Below, one piece after another: positions 9,326 through 18,625 of a stretch of 64,000 bases of DNA. Position 1 is the first letter of the stretch, and every line of letters starts with the position of its first letter. This stretch comes from Streptomyces sp. SirexAA-E (GTDB lineage Bacteria; Actinomycetota; Actinomycetes; Streptomycetales; Streptomycetaceae). Below the pieces are notes generated by a model. The model was not told the origin of the DNA and did not search any database. It saw only the letters and a list, made by a program, of their open reading frames with translations. Position numbers and translations under genes: made by a program. The DNA is taken from the NCBI RefSeq assembly GCF_000177195.2, contig NC_015953.1, positions 5,208,001-5,272,000 on the forward strand. Direction: 5' to 3'.

Positions 9326-10918
9326 GTGAGCTCGAAACCTGTCGTACTCATCGCCGAAGAGCTGTCGCCCGCCACGGTCGACGCCCTGGGTCCGGACTTC
9401 GAGATCCGGCACTGCAACGGCGCGGACCGCGCCGAACTCCTCCCCGCGATCGTCGACGTCGACGCGATCCTGGTGCGCTCCGCCACCAAGGTCGACGCGG
9501 AGGCCATCGCCGCCGCGAAGCAGCTGAAGGTCGTCGCCCGCGCCGGTGTCGGCCTGGACAACGTCGACGTCTCCGCGGCCACCAAGGCCGGTGTGATGGT
9601 CGTCAACGCGCCGACGTCCAACATCGTCACCGCCGCCGAGCTGGCGTGCGGTCTGCTGGTGGCCACCGCGCGCCACATCCCGCAGGCCAACACCGCGCTG
9701 AAGAACGGCGAGTGGAAGCGGTCCAAGTACACGGGTGTCGAGCTCAGCGAGAAGGTGCTCGGTGTCGTCGGCCTCGGCCGCATCGGTGTGCTGGTCGCCC
9801 AGCGCATGTCCGCCTTCGGCATGAAGATCGTCGCGTACGACCCCTACGTGCAGCCCGCCCGCGCCGCGCAGATGGGCGTCAAGCTCCTGACGCTGGACGA
9901 GCTGCTGGAGGTCTCCGACTTCATCACGGTGCACCTTCCCAAGACCCCCGAGACGCTCGGCCTGATCGGCGACGAGGCGCTGCACAAGGTGAAGCCCTCG
10001 GTGCGCATCGTCAACGCCGCGCGCGGCGGCATCGTCGACGAGGAGGCGCTCGCCTCCGCCCTCAAGGAAGGCCGGGTGGCCGGCGCCGGTCTCGACGTGT
10101 ACGCCAAGGAGCCCTGCACGGACTCCCCGCTGTTCCAGTTCGACCAGGTCGTCTGCACCCCGCACCTGGGCGCCTCCACCGACGAGGCGCAGGAGAAGGC
10201 CGGTATCGCGGTCGCCAGGTCCGTCCGCCTCGCGCTCGCCGGTGAGCTGGTGCCGGACGCGGTCAACGTCCAGGGCGGCGTCATCGCCGAGGACGTGCGG
10301 CCCGGACTGCCGCTCGCCGAGAAGCTCGGCCGGATCTTCACCGCGCTCTCCGGCGAGGTCGCGGCCCGGCTCGACGTCGAGGTCTACGGCGAGATCACGC
10401 AGCACGACGTGAAGGTGCTCGAACTCTCCGCGCTCAAGGGCGTCTTCGAGGACGTCGTCGACGAGACCGTGTCGTACGTCAACGCTCCGCTCTTCGCCCA
10501 GGAGCGGGGTGTCGAGGTCCGCCTCACCACCAGCTCCGAGTCGCCCGAGCACCGCAACGTGGTCACCGTGCGCGGCACCCTGGCGAACGGCGAGGAGGTC
10601 GCGGTCTCCGGCACGCTGGCCGGCCCCAAGCACCTCCAGAAGATCGTCGCCATCGGCGAGCACGACGTGGACCTGGCGCTCGCCGACCACATGGTCGTCC
10701 TGCGCTACGAGGACCGCCCCGGCGTCGTCGGCGCGGTCGGCAAGATCCTCGGCGAGGCCGGGCTGAACATCGCCGGTATGCAGGTCTCCCGTCAGGACGC
10801 GGGCGGCGAGGCGCTGGTCGTCCTCACCGTCGACGACACCATCCCGCAGTCGGTGCTGAGCGAGATCGCCGAGGAGATCGGCGCGACGTCGGCCCGCTCG
10901 GTCAACCTGACGGACTGA
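9326..10918 (+). CDS. serA: D-3-phosphoglycerate dehydrogenase, 530 aa
   Basis: First step of serine synthesis, oxidising 3-phosphoglycerate with NAD. It is the long actinobacterial form: substrate and Rossmann domains (GVVGLGRIGVLVAQR, then VNAARGGIVDEEAL with the catalytic Arg, and CTPHLGAST with the His), an intervening ASB domain of about 130 residues, and a C-terminal ACT domain (HMVVLRYEDRPGVVGAVG) for feedback control. The GTG start at 9326 follows a GTGAGGA site. The frame is open upstream to 9089 but that part has no resemblance to the family. Separately transcribed from ilvBNC by position of the terminator. Confidence 0.96.
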   Translation: MSSKPVVLIAEELSPATVDALGPDFEIRHCNGADRAELLPAIVDVDAILVRSATKVDAEAIAAAKQLKVVARAGVGLDNVDVSAATKAGVMVVNAPTSNIVTAAELACGLLVATARHIPQANTALKNGEWKRSKYTGVELSEKVLGVVGLGRIGVLVAQRMSAFGMKIVAYDPYVQPARAAQMGVKLLTLDELLEVSDFITVHLPKTPETLGLIGDEALHKVKPSVRIVNAARGGIVDEEALASALKEGRVAGAGLDVYAKEPCTDSPLFQFDQVVCTPHLGASTDEAQEKAGIAVARSVRLALAGELVPDAVNVQGGVIAEDVRPGLPLAEKLGRIFTALSGEVAARLDVEVYGEITQHDVKVLELSALKGVFEDVVDETVSYVNAPLFAQERGVEVRLTTSSESPEHRNVVTVRGTLANGEEVAVSGTLAGPKHLQKIVAIGEHDVDLALADHMVVLRYEDRPGVVGAVGKILGEAGLNIAGMQVSRQDAGGEALVVLTVDDTIPQSVLSEIAEEIGATSARSVNLTD

Positions 10919-10952
10919 CGGACTGACGTACGGCCCGGTACCGGACTCGGGC

Positions 10953-12080
10953 CTACAACCGGGCCGCCTTCAGCGCCATGTGCAGCAGCAGCCGGTCCTC
11001 GCCGTCGTCCAGGTCGAGGCCGGTGAGCTGTTCGACCCGGCCGAGCCGGTAGTACAGCGTCTGGCGGTGGATGCCCAGCAGGGCCGCCGTCCGGCCCGCC
11101 TGGCCCGCACGGTCGAGGAACACCTCGACCGTGCGGGCCAGCTCCGTGTGCGACCCGTCCAGCAGCGTGCGCGCGACGGGGTCCGGTGTCCGGGGCAGCG
11201 CGGTGAGCAGCCGGTACGGCCCGATGGACGGCCAGGCGGCGACCGGGCCGAGACGGGACTCCGCGTGGGCCGCACGCGCGGCGGACCGCGCCTCGTGCCA
11301 GGACTCCGCCAGCCCCGCCAGGCCGCGCCGTGCGGTCGCGATCCCGGCGGTGGCGTCGGGCCCCGCCGTGGCACGCAGCCGGTCCGCGGCTGTCGTCGCC
11401 GGGTCCGGGGCGTCCGGCGAGCGCAGCCGGACCAGCACCGCCAGCGCCGTCGCGTCGTGCGCCCCGACCGTGGCGAGAGCCGCCGCCGAGGGCACCGTAC
11501 GCACCGACGGCGGGCCGTCCTGCCACGGGGTCACGCACACCACGGTGTGCAGCCCGTCCGCGTCCGGTCCGAGGGCCTCACCCAGGGCGGTCACCGCCGC
11601 CTCGCGCTGCCGGCCCCCTGACGCGGTGAGCACCGCGGCGAACTCGCGGGTCAGGTCGGCGCCGGCCCGCGCCTCGTCGAAGAGGAGTACGCCGATCCGC
11701 GCGGCCACGTCCATGGCCGCCGCCAGCTGTCCCTCCGTGGGCCCCCGCTCCGTGTCGAGCAGCCAGACGTAGCCGAGGACGACACCCCGATGGCGTACCG
11801 GCAGGCAGATGCGGTCCCGGTAGACACCCGCCTCCGGGGCGGCCGGGATGCGGACCGGGCCGGTGGCCCGGGTGATGCCGAAGCCCTCGAACCAGGCCCG
11901 CACGGCCGGGGTGGAGCGCCGGGTGAGGATCGAGCGCGTACGGACGGGGTCCATGGCCGCGTCGTCGTCGCTGTCGTGGGCCCCGAAGGCGACCAGGCCG
12001 AAATCGCGGTTCTCCAGGGTCGCCGGGGCGCCGAGCAGCGCCGAGATCTCGTCGACCAGCTCCTGGTAATCGCCCTTCAC
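10953..12080 (-). CDS. PucR-family regulator of proline catabolism, 375 aa
   Basis: Likely transcription activator of the divergent proline dehydrogenase gene. A GAF-like sensory half (residues to about 200) is followed by the C-terminal PucR helix-turn-helix: EVFLDRAGQAGRTAALLGIHRQTLYYRLGRVEQLTG is the typical pattern. GTG 12080 (KGDYQELVDEIS) is preferred over ATG 12107 because the latter lies inside a perfect palindrome that looks like the operator. In other Streptomyces the same regulator family sits next to the put genes; its inducer is inferred to be proline or its oxidation product. Confidence 0.85.
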   Translation of the reverse strand: MKGDYQELVDEISALLGAPATLENRDFGLVAFGAHDSDDDAAMDPVRTRSILTRRSTPAVRAWFEGFGITRATGPVRIPAAPEAGVYRDRICLPVRHRGVVLGYVWLLDTERGPTEGQLAAAMDVAARIGVLLFDEARAGADLTREFAAVLTASGGRQREAAVTALGEALGPDADGLHTVVCVTPWQDGPPSVRTVPSAAALATVGAHDATALAVLVRLRSPDAPDPATTAADRLRATAGPDATAGIATARRGLAGLAESWHEARSAARAAHAESRLGPVAAWPSIGPYRLLTALPRTPDPVARTLLDGSHTELARTVEVFLDRAGQAGRTAALLGIHRQTLYYRLGRVEQLTGLDLDDGEDRLLLHMALKAARL

Positions 12081-12099
12081 CCCGCCATTCTCGCACCCT

Positions 12100-12115
12100 T
12101 CAGACATTTGTCTGA
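12100..12115. promoter_or_regulatory. Candidate put operator, 16-bp palindrome
   Basis: TCAGACATTTGTCTGA has perfect seven-base arms around a TT centre. It lies between the PucR-family gene and proline dehydrogenase and is AT-richer than its surroundings. It is probably the site where the regulator controls both directions. Confidence 0.65.
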
Positions 12116-12259
12116 GTCGGTGGCCACAGATGCGTGACAGGTGTCGATGGCACGGCCGGAGAAGCTTCCCTAGATTTCAGCGTGGTTCTCCGTGCCGTCC
12201 CGGTCCGTTCGTCTTCGTGCCGGTTCGGCCCTCGTCCGTTTCATCCGTGGAGGTGCCCC

Positions 12260-13186
12260 GTGCTGGGTCCCGTGATTCTCGCCGCGTCCCGCAGCGACAA
12301 GATGCGTCGTTTCGTCTCGGCCGCGCCGGGCACCAAACAGGTCGTCGACCGGTTCATCGCCGGTGAGACGGTCGACCAGGTCATCAAGATCGTCCAGGAC
12401 TCGGCCGACAAGGGCCTGGAGGTCACCCTCGACGTCGTGGGTGAGGACATCACCACCCCCGAGCAGGCCGCCGCCGCGCGTGACGCGTACCTGGAGCTCA
12501 TCGGCCACCTCGCCGACCTCGGGCTCGGTACCGGCGCGGAGATGTCGGTCAAGCTGTCGATGTTCGGCCAGTCCCTCCAGGACGGCCACGAACTGGCGCT
12601 CGCCAACGTCCGTCCCGTCGTCGAGGCCGCCGCGGCCATCGGCACCACGGTCACCCTGGACGCCGAGGACCACACGACCCTCGACTCGATGTTCGCCATC
12701 CACGAGGAGCTGCGGAAGGACTTCCCGCAGACCGGCTGCGTCATCCAGTCCTACCTGTTCCGCACCGAGGAGGACGCCCGCCGCCTCGCCGCCGCCGGCA
12801 GCCGGGTCCGCCTGGTGAAGGGCGCGTACAAGGAGCCGGCCTCCGTCGCCTACCAGGACAAGGCGGAGATCGACAAGGCGTACGTCCGTATCCTGAAGAC
12901 GCTGATGCACGGCGAGGGATACCCGATGATCGGCTCCCACGACCCGCGGCTCATCGCGATCGGACAGGAGCTCGCCCGCCAGGCCGGGCGCAAACTGGAC
13001 GAGTACGAGTTCCAGATGCTGTACGGCATCCGCAGCGACGAGCACCTCCGGCTCGCGGCCGAGGGCCACCGGATGCGCGTCTACACGGCCTACGGCACCG
13101 ACTGGTACGGATACTTCATGCGCCGCCTCGCGGAGAAGCCGGCCAACCTGCTCTTCTTCGCCCGCTCCGTCGTCACCAAGGGCTGA
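12260..13186 (+). CDS. Proline dehydrogenase, 308 aa
   Basis: FAD enzyme that oxidises L-proline to pyrroline-5-carboxylate. It is the monofunctional bacterial form, not the long PutA fusion. Family motifs are seen: VKLSMFGQ in the barrel, TTVTLDAEDHTTLD, the flavin-binding RLVKGAYKEPAS, and the C-terminal EFQMLYGIRSD and MRVYTAYGTDWYGYFMRRLAEKPAN. GTG 12260 is chosen for the GGAGGT site six bases upstream. Followed 58 bp later by the P5C dehydrogenase gene, so both steps from proline to glutamate are co-transcribed. Confidence 0.95.
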   Translation: MLGPVILAASRSDKMRRFVSAAPGTKQVVDRFIAGETVDQVIKIVQDSADKGLEVTLDVVGEDITTPEQAAAARDAYLELIGHLADLGLGTGAEMSVKLSMFGQSLQDGHELALANVRPVVEAAAAIGTTVTLDAEDHTTLDSMFAIHEELRKDFPQTGCVIQSYLFRTEEDARRLAAAGSRVRLVKGAYKEPASVAYQDKAEIDKAYVRILKTLMHGEGYPMIGSHDPRLIAIGQELARQAGRKLDEYEFQMLYGIRSDEHLRLAAEGHRMRVYTAYGTDWYGYFMRRLAEKPANLLFFARSVVTKG

Positions 13187-13244
13187 CGGCCCAGGGCACG
13201 AGCCCGGCCGAACACCCACCCCCACTCAAGGAGGCACGTCACTC

Positions 13245-14876
13245 ATGGACGCTGTGACCCAGGTCCCCGCGCCGGTCAACGAGCCGGTACACACCTACGC
13301 CCCCGGCACCCCGGAGCGAGCCCGCCTGGAGGCGAAGCTCAAGGAGCTCGCCGAGAACCCGGTCGACCTGCCGATGACCATCGGCGGCGAGAAGCGGATG
13401 GGTGGCGGCGAGCGTTTCGACGTGGTGCAGCCGCACAACCACAAGTCCGTCCTCGGTACCTACGGCAACGCCACCGAGGCCGACGCCCAGGACGCGATCG
13501 ACGCCGCCCTGGCCGCCGCCCCGGCCTGGCGCGCGATGTCCTTCGACGACCGTGCCGCGATCATCCTGCGCGCCGCCGAGCTGCTGTCCGGCCCGTGGCG
13601 CGAGACGCTGGCCGCCTCCACCATGCTCGGCCAGTCCAAGACCGCCCAGCAGGCCGAGATCGACTGTCCCTGCGAGCTCGTCGACTTCTGGCGCTTCAAC
13701 GTGCACTACGCGCGCCAGATCCTCGCCGAGCAGCCCCCGGCCAACTCCCCGGGCGTGTGGAACCGCATGGACCACCGGCCGCTGGAGGGCTTCGTCTACG
13801 CGATCACGCCGTTCAACTTCTCGGCGATCGCGGCCAACCTGCCGACCGCCCCGGCGCTCATGGGCAACGTCGTCGTGTGGAAGCCCTCCCCGACGCAGAC
13901 GCACGCCGCCGTGCTGCTGATGAGCCTCCTGGAGGAGGCCGGTCTGCCCAAGGGTGTCATCAACCTGGTCACCGGTGACGGCCTCGCCGTCTCCGAGGTC
14001 GCGCTGAACCACCGCGACCTGGCCGGTATCCACTTCACCGGTTCCACGCCCACCTTCCAGCACCTGTGGAAGACGGTCGGGAACAACATCGAGAAGTACC
14101 GCACCTACCCGCGCCTCGTCGGCGAGACCGGCGGCAAGGACTTCGTCGTCGCCCACCCGAGCGCCGACCGCGCGATCCTGAAGACCGCGCTGACCCGTGG
14201 CTCCTTCGAGTACCAGGGCCAGAAGTGCTCGGCCTCCTCCCGCGCGTACGTCCCCGCCTCCATCTGGAACTCCGGGTTCAAGGAGGAGTTCGCGGCCGAG
14301 GTCGACTCGATCACGATGGGTGACGTCACCGACCTGTCGCACTTCATCGGCGCCGTCATCGACGAGCGTTCGTTCGCGAAGAACAAGGCCGCGATCGACC
14401 GGGCGAAGAGCGACCCGTCCTGCACGATCGTCGCGGGCGGCACCTACGACGACTCCGTCGGCTACTTCGTCCGCCCGACCGTCGTCGTGTGCGACGACCC
14501 GGCCAACGAGATCTTCACCACCGAGTACTTCGGCCCGATCCTCGCCGTGCACGTCTACGAGGACGAGAAGTACGACGAGATGCTGGAGCAGATGGAGTCC
14601 GTCACGGACTACGCGCTGACCGGCTCGGTCATCGCGAACGACCGCGCCGCGGCCGCGTACACGATGGACAAGCTCCGCTACGCGGCGGGCAACTTCTACA
14701 TCAACGACAAGTCGACCGGTGCGGTCGTCGGCCAGCAGCCCTTCGGCGGCGGCCGCGGCTCCGGCACCAACGACAAGGCGGGCGCCCCGCAGAACCTCCA
14801 GCGCTGGACGCTGACCCGCGCCATCAAGGAGACGCTGGTCCCGCCGACCGAGTACACCTACCCCCACCAGGGCTGA
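13245..14876 (+). CDS. pruA: L-glutamate gamma-semialdehyde (P5C) dehydrogenase, 543 aa
   Basis: Aldehyde dehydrogenase that oxidises glutamate semialdehyde to glutamate with NAD, the second step of proline breakdown. Visible are the family's N-terminal part (YAPGTPERARLEAKLKEL), the Glu of the active site in LVGETGGKDF, the catalytic Cys in YQGQKCSASSR, and the C-terminal PFGGGRGSGTNDKAG. It starts at ATG 13245 behind an AAGGAGG site. Length fits the Thermus/actinobacterial P5CDH type. Followed by two tandem hairpins. Confidence 0.96.
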   Translation: MDAVTQVPAPVNEPVHTYAPGTPERARLEAKLKELAENPVDLPMTIGGEKRMGGGERFDVVQPHNHKSVLGTYGNATEADAQDAIDAALAAAPAWRAMSFDDRAAIILRAAELLSGPWRETLAASTMLGQSKTAQQAEIDCPCELVDFWRFNVHYARQILAEQPPANSPGVWNRMDHRPLEGFVYAITPFNFSAIAANLPTAPALMGNVVVWKPSPTQTHAAVLLMSLLEEAGLPKGVINLVTGDGLAVSEVALNHRDLAGIHFTGSTPTFQHLWKTVGNNIEKYRTYPRLVGETGGKDFVVAHPSADRAILKTALTRGSFEYQGQKCSASSRAYVPASIWNSGFKEEFAAEVDSITMGDVTDLSHFIGAVIDERSFAKNKAAIDRAKSDPSCTIVAGGTYDDSVGYFVRPTVVVCDDPANEIFTTEYFGPILAVHVYEDEKYDEMLEQMESVTDYALTGSVIANDRAAAAYTMDKLRYAAGNFYINDKSTGAVVGQQPFGGGRGSGTNDKAGAPQNLQRWTLTRAIKETLVPPTEYTYPHQG

Positions 14877-14883
14877 CGCCCTC

Positions 14884-14954
14884 CCGGGGCGCCCACGCGG
14901 CGCCCCGGCCCGCACTCCGCCTCCCGACCGGCCCCCCTGCCGGCCGGGAGGCGG
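14884..14954. terminator. Tandem terminator hairpins between convergent genes
   Basis: Two stems in a row. The first is CCGGGGCGCC (14884-14893) with GGCGCCCCGG (14899-14908), ten bases and perfect. The second has 16-base arms at 14917-14932 and 14939-14954 with one mismatch, followed by TTT. They can stop the put operon rightward and the GH3 gene leftward. Confidence 0.75.
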
Positions 14955-14984
14955 TTTCCATGTACGGGGTCCGCCGGGAGGCGG

Positions 14985-17282
14985 TCAGCCCTTCACGGTG
15001 AAGGCGCCCCGCAGCAGCACGTCGTCGCGGGAGGACGGGCCGACCAGCAGCTCGAAGTCGCCCGGCTCGACGACCCGGCGGCCCCGGGCGTCCACCAGGG
15101 TGCAGTCCGCGACCGGCAGCTCCACCGACACCTCACGCGCCTCGCCCGGCGCGAGATCCACCTGCCGGTAGGCCTTGAGCTCCTTCTCGGCCCACGTCAC
15201 GGAGGTCACCAGGTCGCTCACGTACACCTGGACGGTCTCCCGGACGGGCCGGGAGCCGGTGTTGGTGACGGTGACGCGCGCCCGCAGGACATCGCCGGCC
15301 TGGACGTTCTCCGTCAGCATCTCCAGGTCCGTGTACGTCACGGTCGTGTAGCTCAGCCCCTCGCCGAAGGCGAAGGCCGGACGCTGGGTGAGATCGGCGT
15401 AGCGGCTGCCGTGCTGCCCCCGGATCTGGTTGTAGTACGTCGGCTGCTGGCCGGCGTGCCGGGCGAAGGAGACCGGCAGCCGGCCGGACGGCTCCACCAG
15501 GCCGAGGAGCAGCTCGGCCACGGCCCGGCCGCCCTGCATGCCCGGGTTGAAGGCGTGCACGATCGCTGCCGCACCGAGTGCGGACGGCGGCAGGACCAGC
15601 GGCTTGGAGCTGATGACCACGACGACGAGCGGGGTGCCCGTCGCGGCCAGCGCGTCGAGCAACGCGACCTGGTCGCCGACGAGTTCCAGGGTGGCCGTGG
15701 AGCGTCCCTCACCCACCAGCTCGATGCGGTCGCCGACCACGGCGACCACGTGATCGGCGCCCTCGGCGGCGGCGACCGCCTCGTCGATCAGGGACCGAGA
15801 CGGCTCGGCGGGGACCACGACGTGGGGGCGGGGCTGCCCGTCGGGGAAGTACGCCCCCTCCGGGTCGGGCCCCACGGACAGGATCTCGGCCCCCTGCGCG
15901 TACGTGACGGTCCAGTCCTCGGGTACGTGCGCGCGCAGGCCGTCCAGCACGGTACGGATCATGGCGCGCGGCTGGCCGTCCGGCAGCCAGTCCGCCTGGC
16001 CCGAGGACCCGGCCCAGTCGCCGAGCTGGGTCTGCGGGTCGTCGGCGTTGGGCCCGACGACGGCGACCGTACGGGGCGTGGCGCCCGGGCCCGCCAGGGC
16101 GCGGCCGTCCGCACCGGCCTCCAGGCCGCCGGCCAGGGGGAGGGTGCCGTCGTTGGTGAGCAGCACGAGCGAGCGCCGGGCGGTCTCCAGGTTCAGCGCC
16201 TCGTGCGCGGGGCTGCCGATGACCGCGGCCTGCCGGGCCGGATCGGGGTGGCGCGGGTCCTCGAAGAGACCCAGCTCGAACTTGAGGGTCAGCACACGGC
16301 GTACCGCGGCGTCGATCTCGGCCTCGTCCAGAGTGCCCTGGGCGACCGCGTTCTGCGCGCCCTCGAAGAACTGCGGGGTGGTCATCACCACGTCGTTGCC
16401 CGCGCGGACCGCCGCGGCGGCGGCCTGGGTGTGGTCGGCGTAGATCTTCTGCTCCCACACCATGCGGCCGACGTTGTCCCAGTCCGTCACCAGGGTGCCG
16501 GTGTAGTCCCACTCGCCGCGCAGCACCTCGTTCAGCAGCCAGTCGTTGACCGTGACCGGCACGCCGTCCATCGACTGGTAGCCCAGCATGAACGTACGGC
16601 AGCCCTCACGGGCGACCCGCTCGAACGGGGGCAGGAACCACGACCGCAGCTTGCGCCGGGAGATGTCGGCCTCGCTGGCGTCCCGGCCGCCCTGGGTCTC
16701 GGAGTACCCGGCGAAGTGCTTGGCGCACGCCAGCACCGCCGTGGGGTCGGACAGGCCCTCGCCCTGGTAGCCGCGGACCATCGCCGAGGCCAGCTCCCCG
16801 ATGAGGAACGGGTCCTCGCCGAACGTCTCGCTGACCCGGCCCCAGCGCAGGTCGCGGGTGATGCACAGGACCGGCGAGAACGTCCAGTGCACGCCGGTCG
16901 ACGCGACCTCGACGGCCGTCGCCCGGGCGACACGCTCCACCAGCTCCGGATCCCAGGTCGCCGCCATCCCCAGCTGCGTGGGGTAGATGGTCGCGCCCAC
17001 CCAGAAGGAGTGCCCGTGGATGCAGTCCTCCGCGACGAGCAGCGGGATGCGCAGCCGCGTCCGCCCCGTGGCGGCCGCCGCCTCCCTGACGTGCTCCGGC
17101 GACGCGTGCAGGATCGAGCCCGCGTACAGGTCCTCGACGAGGTGGCGCACCCCGTCCTTCGCGTTCAGCTGGAGCATCTGGCCGGTCTTCTCGGCCAGCG
17201 TCATGCGGCCGAGGAGGTCCTCGACCCGCTCGGCGACGGGCCGTTCGGGGTCCAGATAGGGCAGGGGGGTGGAGGGGGACAC
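14985..17282 (-). CDS. GH3 beta-glucosidase/beta-xylosidase-type hydrolase, 765 aa, cytoplasmic
   Basis: Glycoside hydrolase family 3 enzyme with no signal peptide, so it probably acts on imported oligosaccharides. Domain order is the (beta/alpha)8 barrel, the alpha/beta sandwich and a C-terminal fibronectin-type III domain (LRARVTVTNTGSRPVRETVQVY). The catalytic nucleophile is Asp267 in GTLVTDWDN, and the substrate-binding KHF motif is at about 188-190. Substrate specificity cannot be read from the sequence. Starts at ATG 17282, divergent from a TetR regulator with a candidate operator between them. Confidence 0.92.
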   Translation of the reverse strand: MSPSTPLPYLDPERPVAERVEDLLGRMTLAEKTGQMLQLNAKDGVRHLVEDLYAGSILHASPEHVREAAAATGRTRLRIPLLVAEDCIHGHSFWVGATIYPTQLGMAATWDPELVERVARATAVEVASTGVHWTFSPVLCITRDLRWGRVSETFGEDPFLIGELASAMVRGYQGEGLSDPTAVLACAKHFAGYSETQGGRDASEADISRRKLRSWFLPPFERVAREGCRTFMLGYQSMDGVPVTVNDWLLNEVLRGEWDYTGTLVTDWDNVGRMVWEQKIYADHTQAAAAAVRAGNDVVMTTPQFFEGAQNAVAQGTLDEAEIDAAVRRVLTLKFELGLFEDPRHPDPARQAAVIGSPAHEALNLETARRSLVLLTNDGTLPLAGGLEAGADGRALAGPGATPRTVAVVGPNADDPQTQLGDWAGSSGQADWLPDGQPRAMIRTVLDGLRAHVPEDWTVTYAQGAEILSVGPDPEGAYFPDGQPRPHVVVPAEPSRSLIDEAVAAAEGADHVVAVVGDRIELVGEGRSTATLELVGDQVALLDALAATGTPLVVVVISSKPLVLPPSALGAAAIVHAFNPGMQGGRAVAELLLGLVEPSGRLPVSFARHAGQQPTYYNQIRGQHGSRYADLTQRPAFAFGEGLSYTTVTYTDLEMLTENVQAGDVLRARVTVTNTGSRPVRETVQVYVSDLVTSVTWAEKELKAYRQVDLAPGEAREVSVELPVADCTLVDARGRRVVEPGDFELLVGPSSRDDVLLRGAFTVKG

Positions 17283-17327
17283 GGGCGGTCCTTTCGCGGC
17301 GCGGTTCGGCTTTCACCATAGAGTCAA

Positions 17328-17343
17328 TACCGACCGCTTGGTA
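17328..17343. promoter_or_regulatory. Candidate TetR operator
   Basis: TACCGACCGCTTGGTA is an imperfect 16-bp inverted repeat (six of eight positions match) in the 125-bp gap between the GH3 gene and the divergent TetR gene. The form is common for TetR-family sites. Binding is inferred from position only. Confidence 0.5.
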
Positions 17344-17407
17344 AGTATCTCCGAATGTGCGAATGTGACCGTGACAGCAGCCGGTACGACCGGGCCGGGA
17401 GGTGACC

Positions 17408-18007
17408 GTGGCCGCCGAGGTGAAGCGGGGTTACGCGAAGGGCCGTGCGAAGCGGGGCGAGATCCTCGACCAGGCCATGGCCCTGTTCGGCGAGGCCGGA
17501 TACCGCGGCGCCTCGCTCCGGGTGATCGCGACGCGCTGCGGCATCTCCCACCCCGGCCTGCTGCACCACTTCCCGACCAAGGAGTCCCTGCTGCTCGCGG
17601 TGCTCGAACACCGCGACGAGGCGGACGGCGAGTGGCTCGACCTCGGCAGCACCACCGGGGTACGGCGGCTGCGCAGATTCGCCGAACTGGCCGCGCTCAA
17701 CGCCACCCGCCGAGGCATCGTCGAACTGTTCACCGTGGTCTCGGCGGAGGCGACCGCGGCGGACCACCCGGTCCACTCCTACTTCGTGCGGCGCTACGCC
17801 CATTCGGTCTCCGGCGCCGAACTCGCCTACACCCAGGCCCGTACGGAGGGCGCGCTCCGCGAGGGCGTCGATCCCGCCCTCGCGGGAGCGCAGCTGATCG
17901 CCCTGATGGACGGGCTCCAGGTGCAGTGGCTGCTCAGCGACGGAGCGACGGACATGGCAGGCGTCCTGCGCGCCCACCTCCAGGCCCAGCTCACCGTGCG
18001 GCTCTGA
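17408..18007 (+). CDS. TetR-family regulator, 199 aa
   Basis: Repressor-type regulator. The N-terminal helix-turn-helix is clear (AMALFGEAGYRGASLRVIATRCGISHPGLLHHFPTKESLL). The C-terminal ligand domain is unspecific. GTG 17408 is preferred over GTG 17402 because GGGAGG (17397-17402) then sits five bases upstream. Divergent from the GH3 gene, which it most likely represses; beta-glucoside-responsive TetR proteins next to GH3 genes are common in Streptomyces. Confidence 0.88.
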   Translation: MAAEVKRGYAKGRAKRGEILDQAMALFGEAGYRGASLRVIATRCGISHPGLLHHFPTKESLLLAVLEHRDEADGEWLDLGSTTGVRRLRRFAELAALNATRRGIVELFTVVSAEATAADHPVHSYFVRRYAHSVSGAELAYTQARTEGALREGVDPALAGAQLIALMDGLQVQWLLSDGATDMAGVLRAHLQAQLTVRL

Positions 18008-18121
18008 CCCGAACGGGGCGTATCCGCAGGCCGGACCGCGTTGTCAGTGGTCACCACTAGGTTCTTCCGTGTCCCGCCGATCCGGCGTGGAACCCCCTTT
18101 TGGTGCATTGGAGATGGCGCG

Positions 18122-18625
18122 TTGTCAGATTGGGAGAGGTCGAGCACGGCCCGGGTGGTGCCGCCCGCACGGCCGCGCAAACTGGCCAAGGTTCCGTTCG
18201 TCGAGCTGGCCGACGGGCGCCTGCAGGGCGTGGTGTCCAGCGGCTCGGACATCGAGCGGGTCTACGTCTCGTCGATCGCGGCCGGCACCTACGCCTTCGC
18301 GTGCAGCACCAACAACAACCGGCCCTGCGGCGGCGCCCGGGGCTCGTTCTGCAACCACATACGGGCCCTGGTCACCGAGGCGGTGCTCCAGTACGGCGCC
18401 CGGCGCGTGGCCCGCTCCCTGAAGGTCGAGACCGCGGACGACGAGGCGACCGCGCAGACCCTCACCGCGGCCATGACCGCCACCCGGCCCCCGCTGGACG
18501 AGGCCAAGGCGGCCGCAGCCGTCTTCAGCCGGTTCCTGCGCCACCTCGCCTACCTCGAACTCGCGCCGGTCACCACGCCGTTGCCCGAGATGCAGTGGTT
18601 CCCGCCGAGCCGGGCGGTGGCGTGA
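18122..18625 (+). CDS. SWIM-type zinc-finger protein, 167 aa
   Basis: First gene of a five-gene operon of unknown role. The core is a SWIM-like metal site spaced C61-x7-C69-x7-C77-x-H79, inside AFACSTNNNRPCGGARGSF and the following CNHI, wider than the textbook CxC...CxH form. The rest is an alpha-helical C-terminal half without recognised domains. TTG 18122 is chosen because GGAG lies eight bases upstream; the frame is open to 18041 without a ribosome site. It may bind nucleic acid or a partner protein. The stop overlaps the next start by one base. Confidence 0.72.
   Translation: MSDWERSSTARVVPPARPRKLAKVPFVELADGRLQGVVSSGSDIERVYVSSIAAGTYAFACSTNNNRPCGGARGSFCNHIRALVTEAVLQYGARRVARSLKVETADDEATAQTLTAAMTATRPPLDEAKAAAAVFSRFLRHLAYLELAPVTTPLPEMQWFPPSRAVA

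Noticed and set aside
10932..10965. Hairpin between the convergent serA and PucR genes as a terminator
   Set aside because: Two competing short stems (six and eight bases) are possible and one runs into the PucR coding end; too weak to call.
12105..12107. ATG start for the PucR-family gene inside the palindrome
   Set aside because: It would place the operator inside the coding sequence; GTG 12080 gives the usual protein start and leaves the palindrome upstream.
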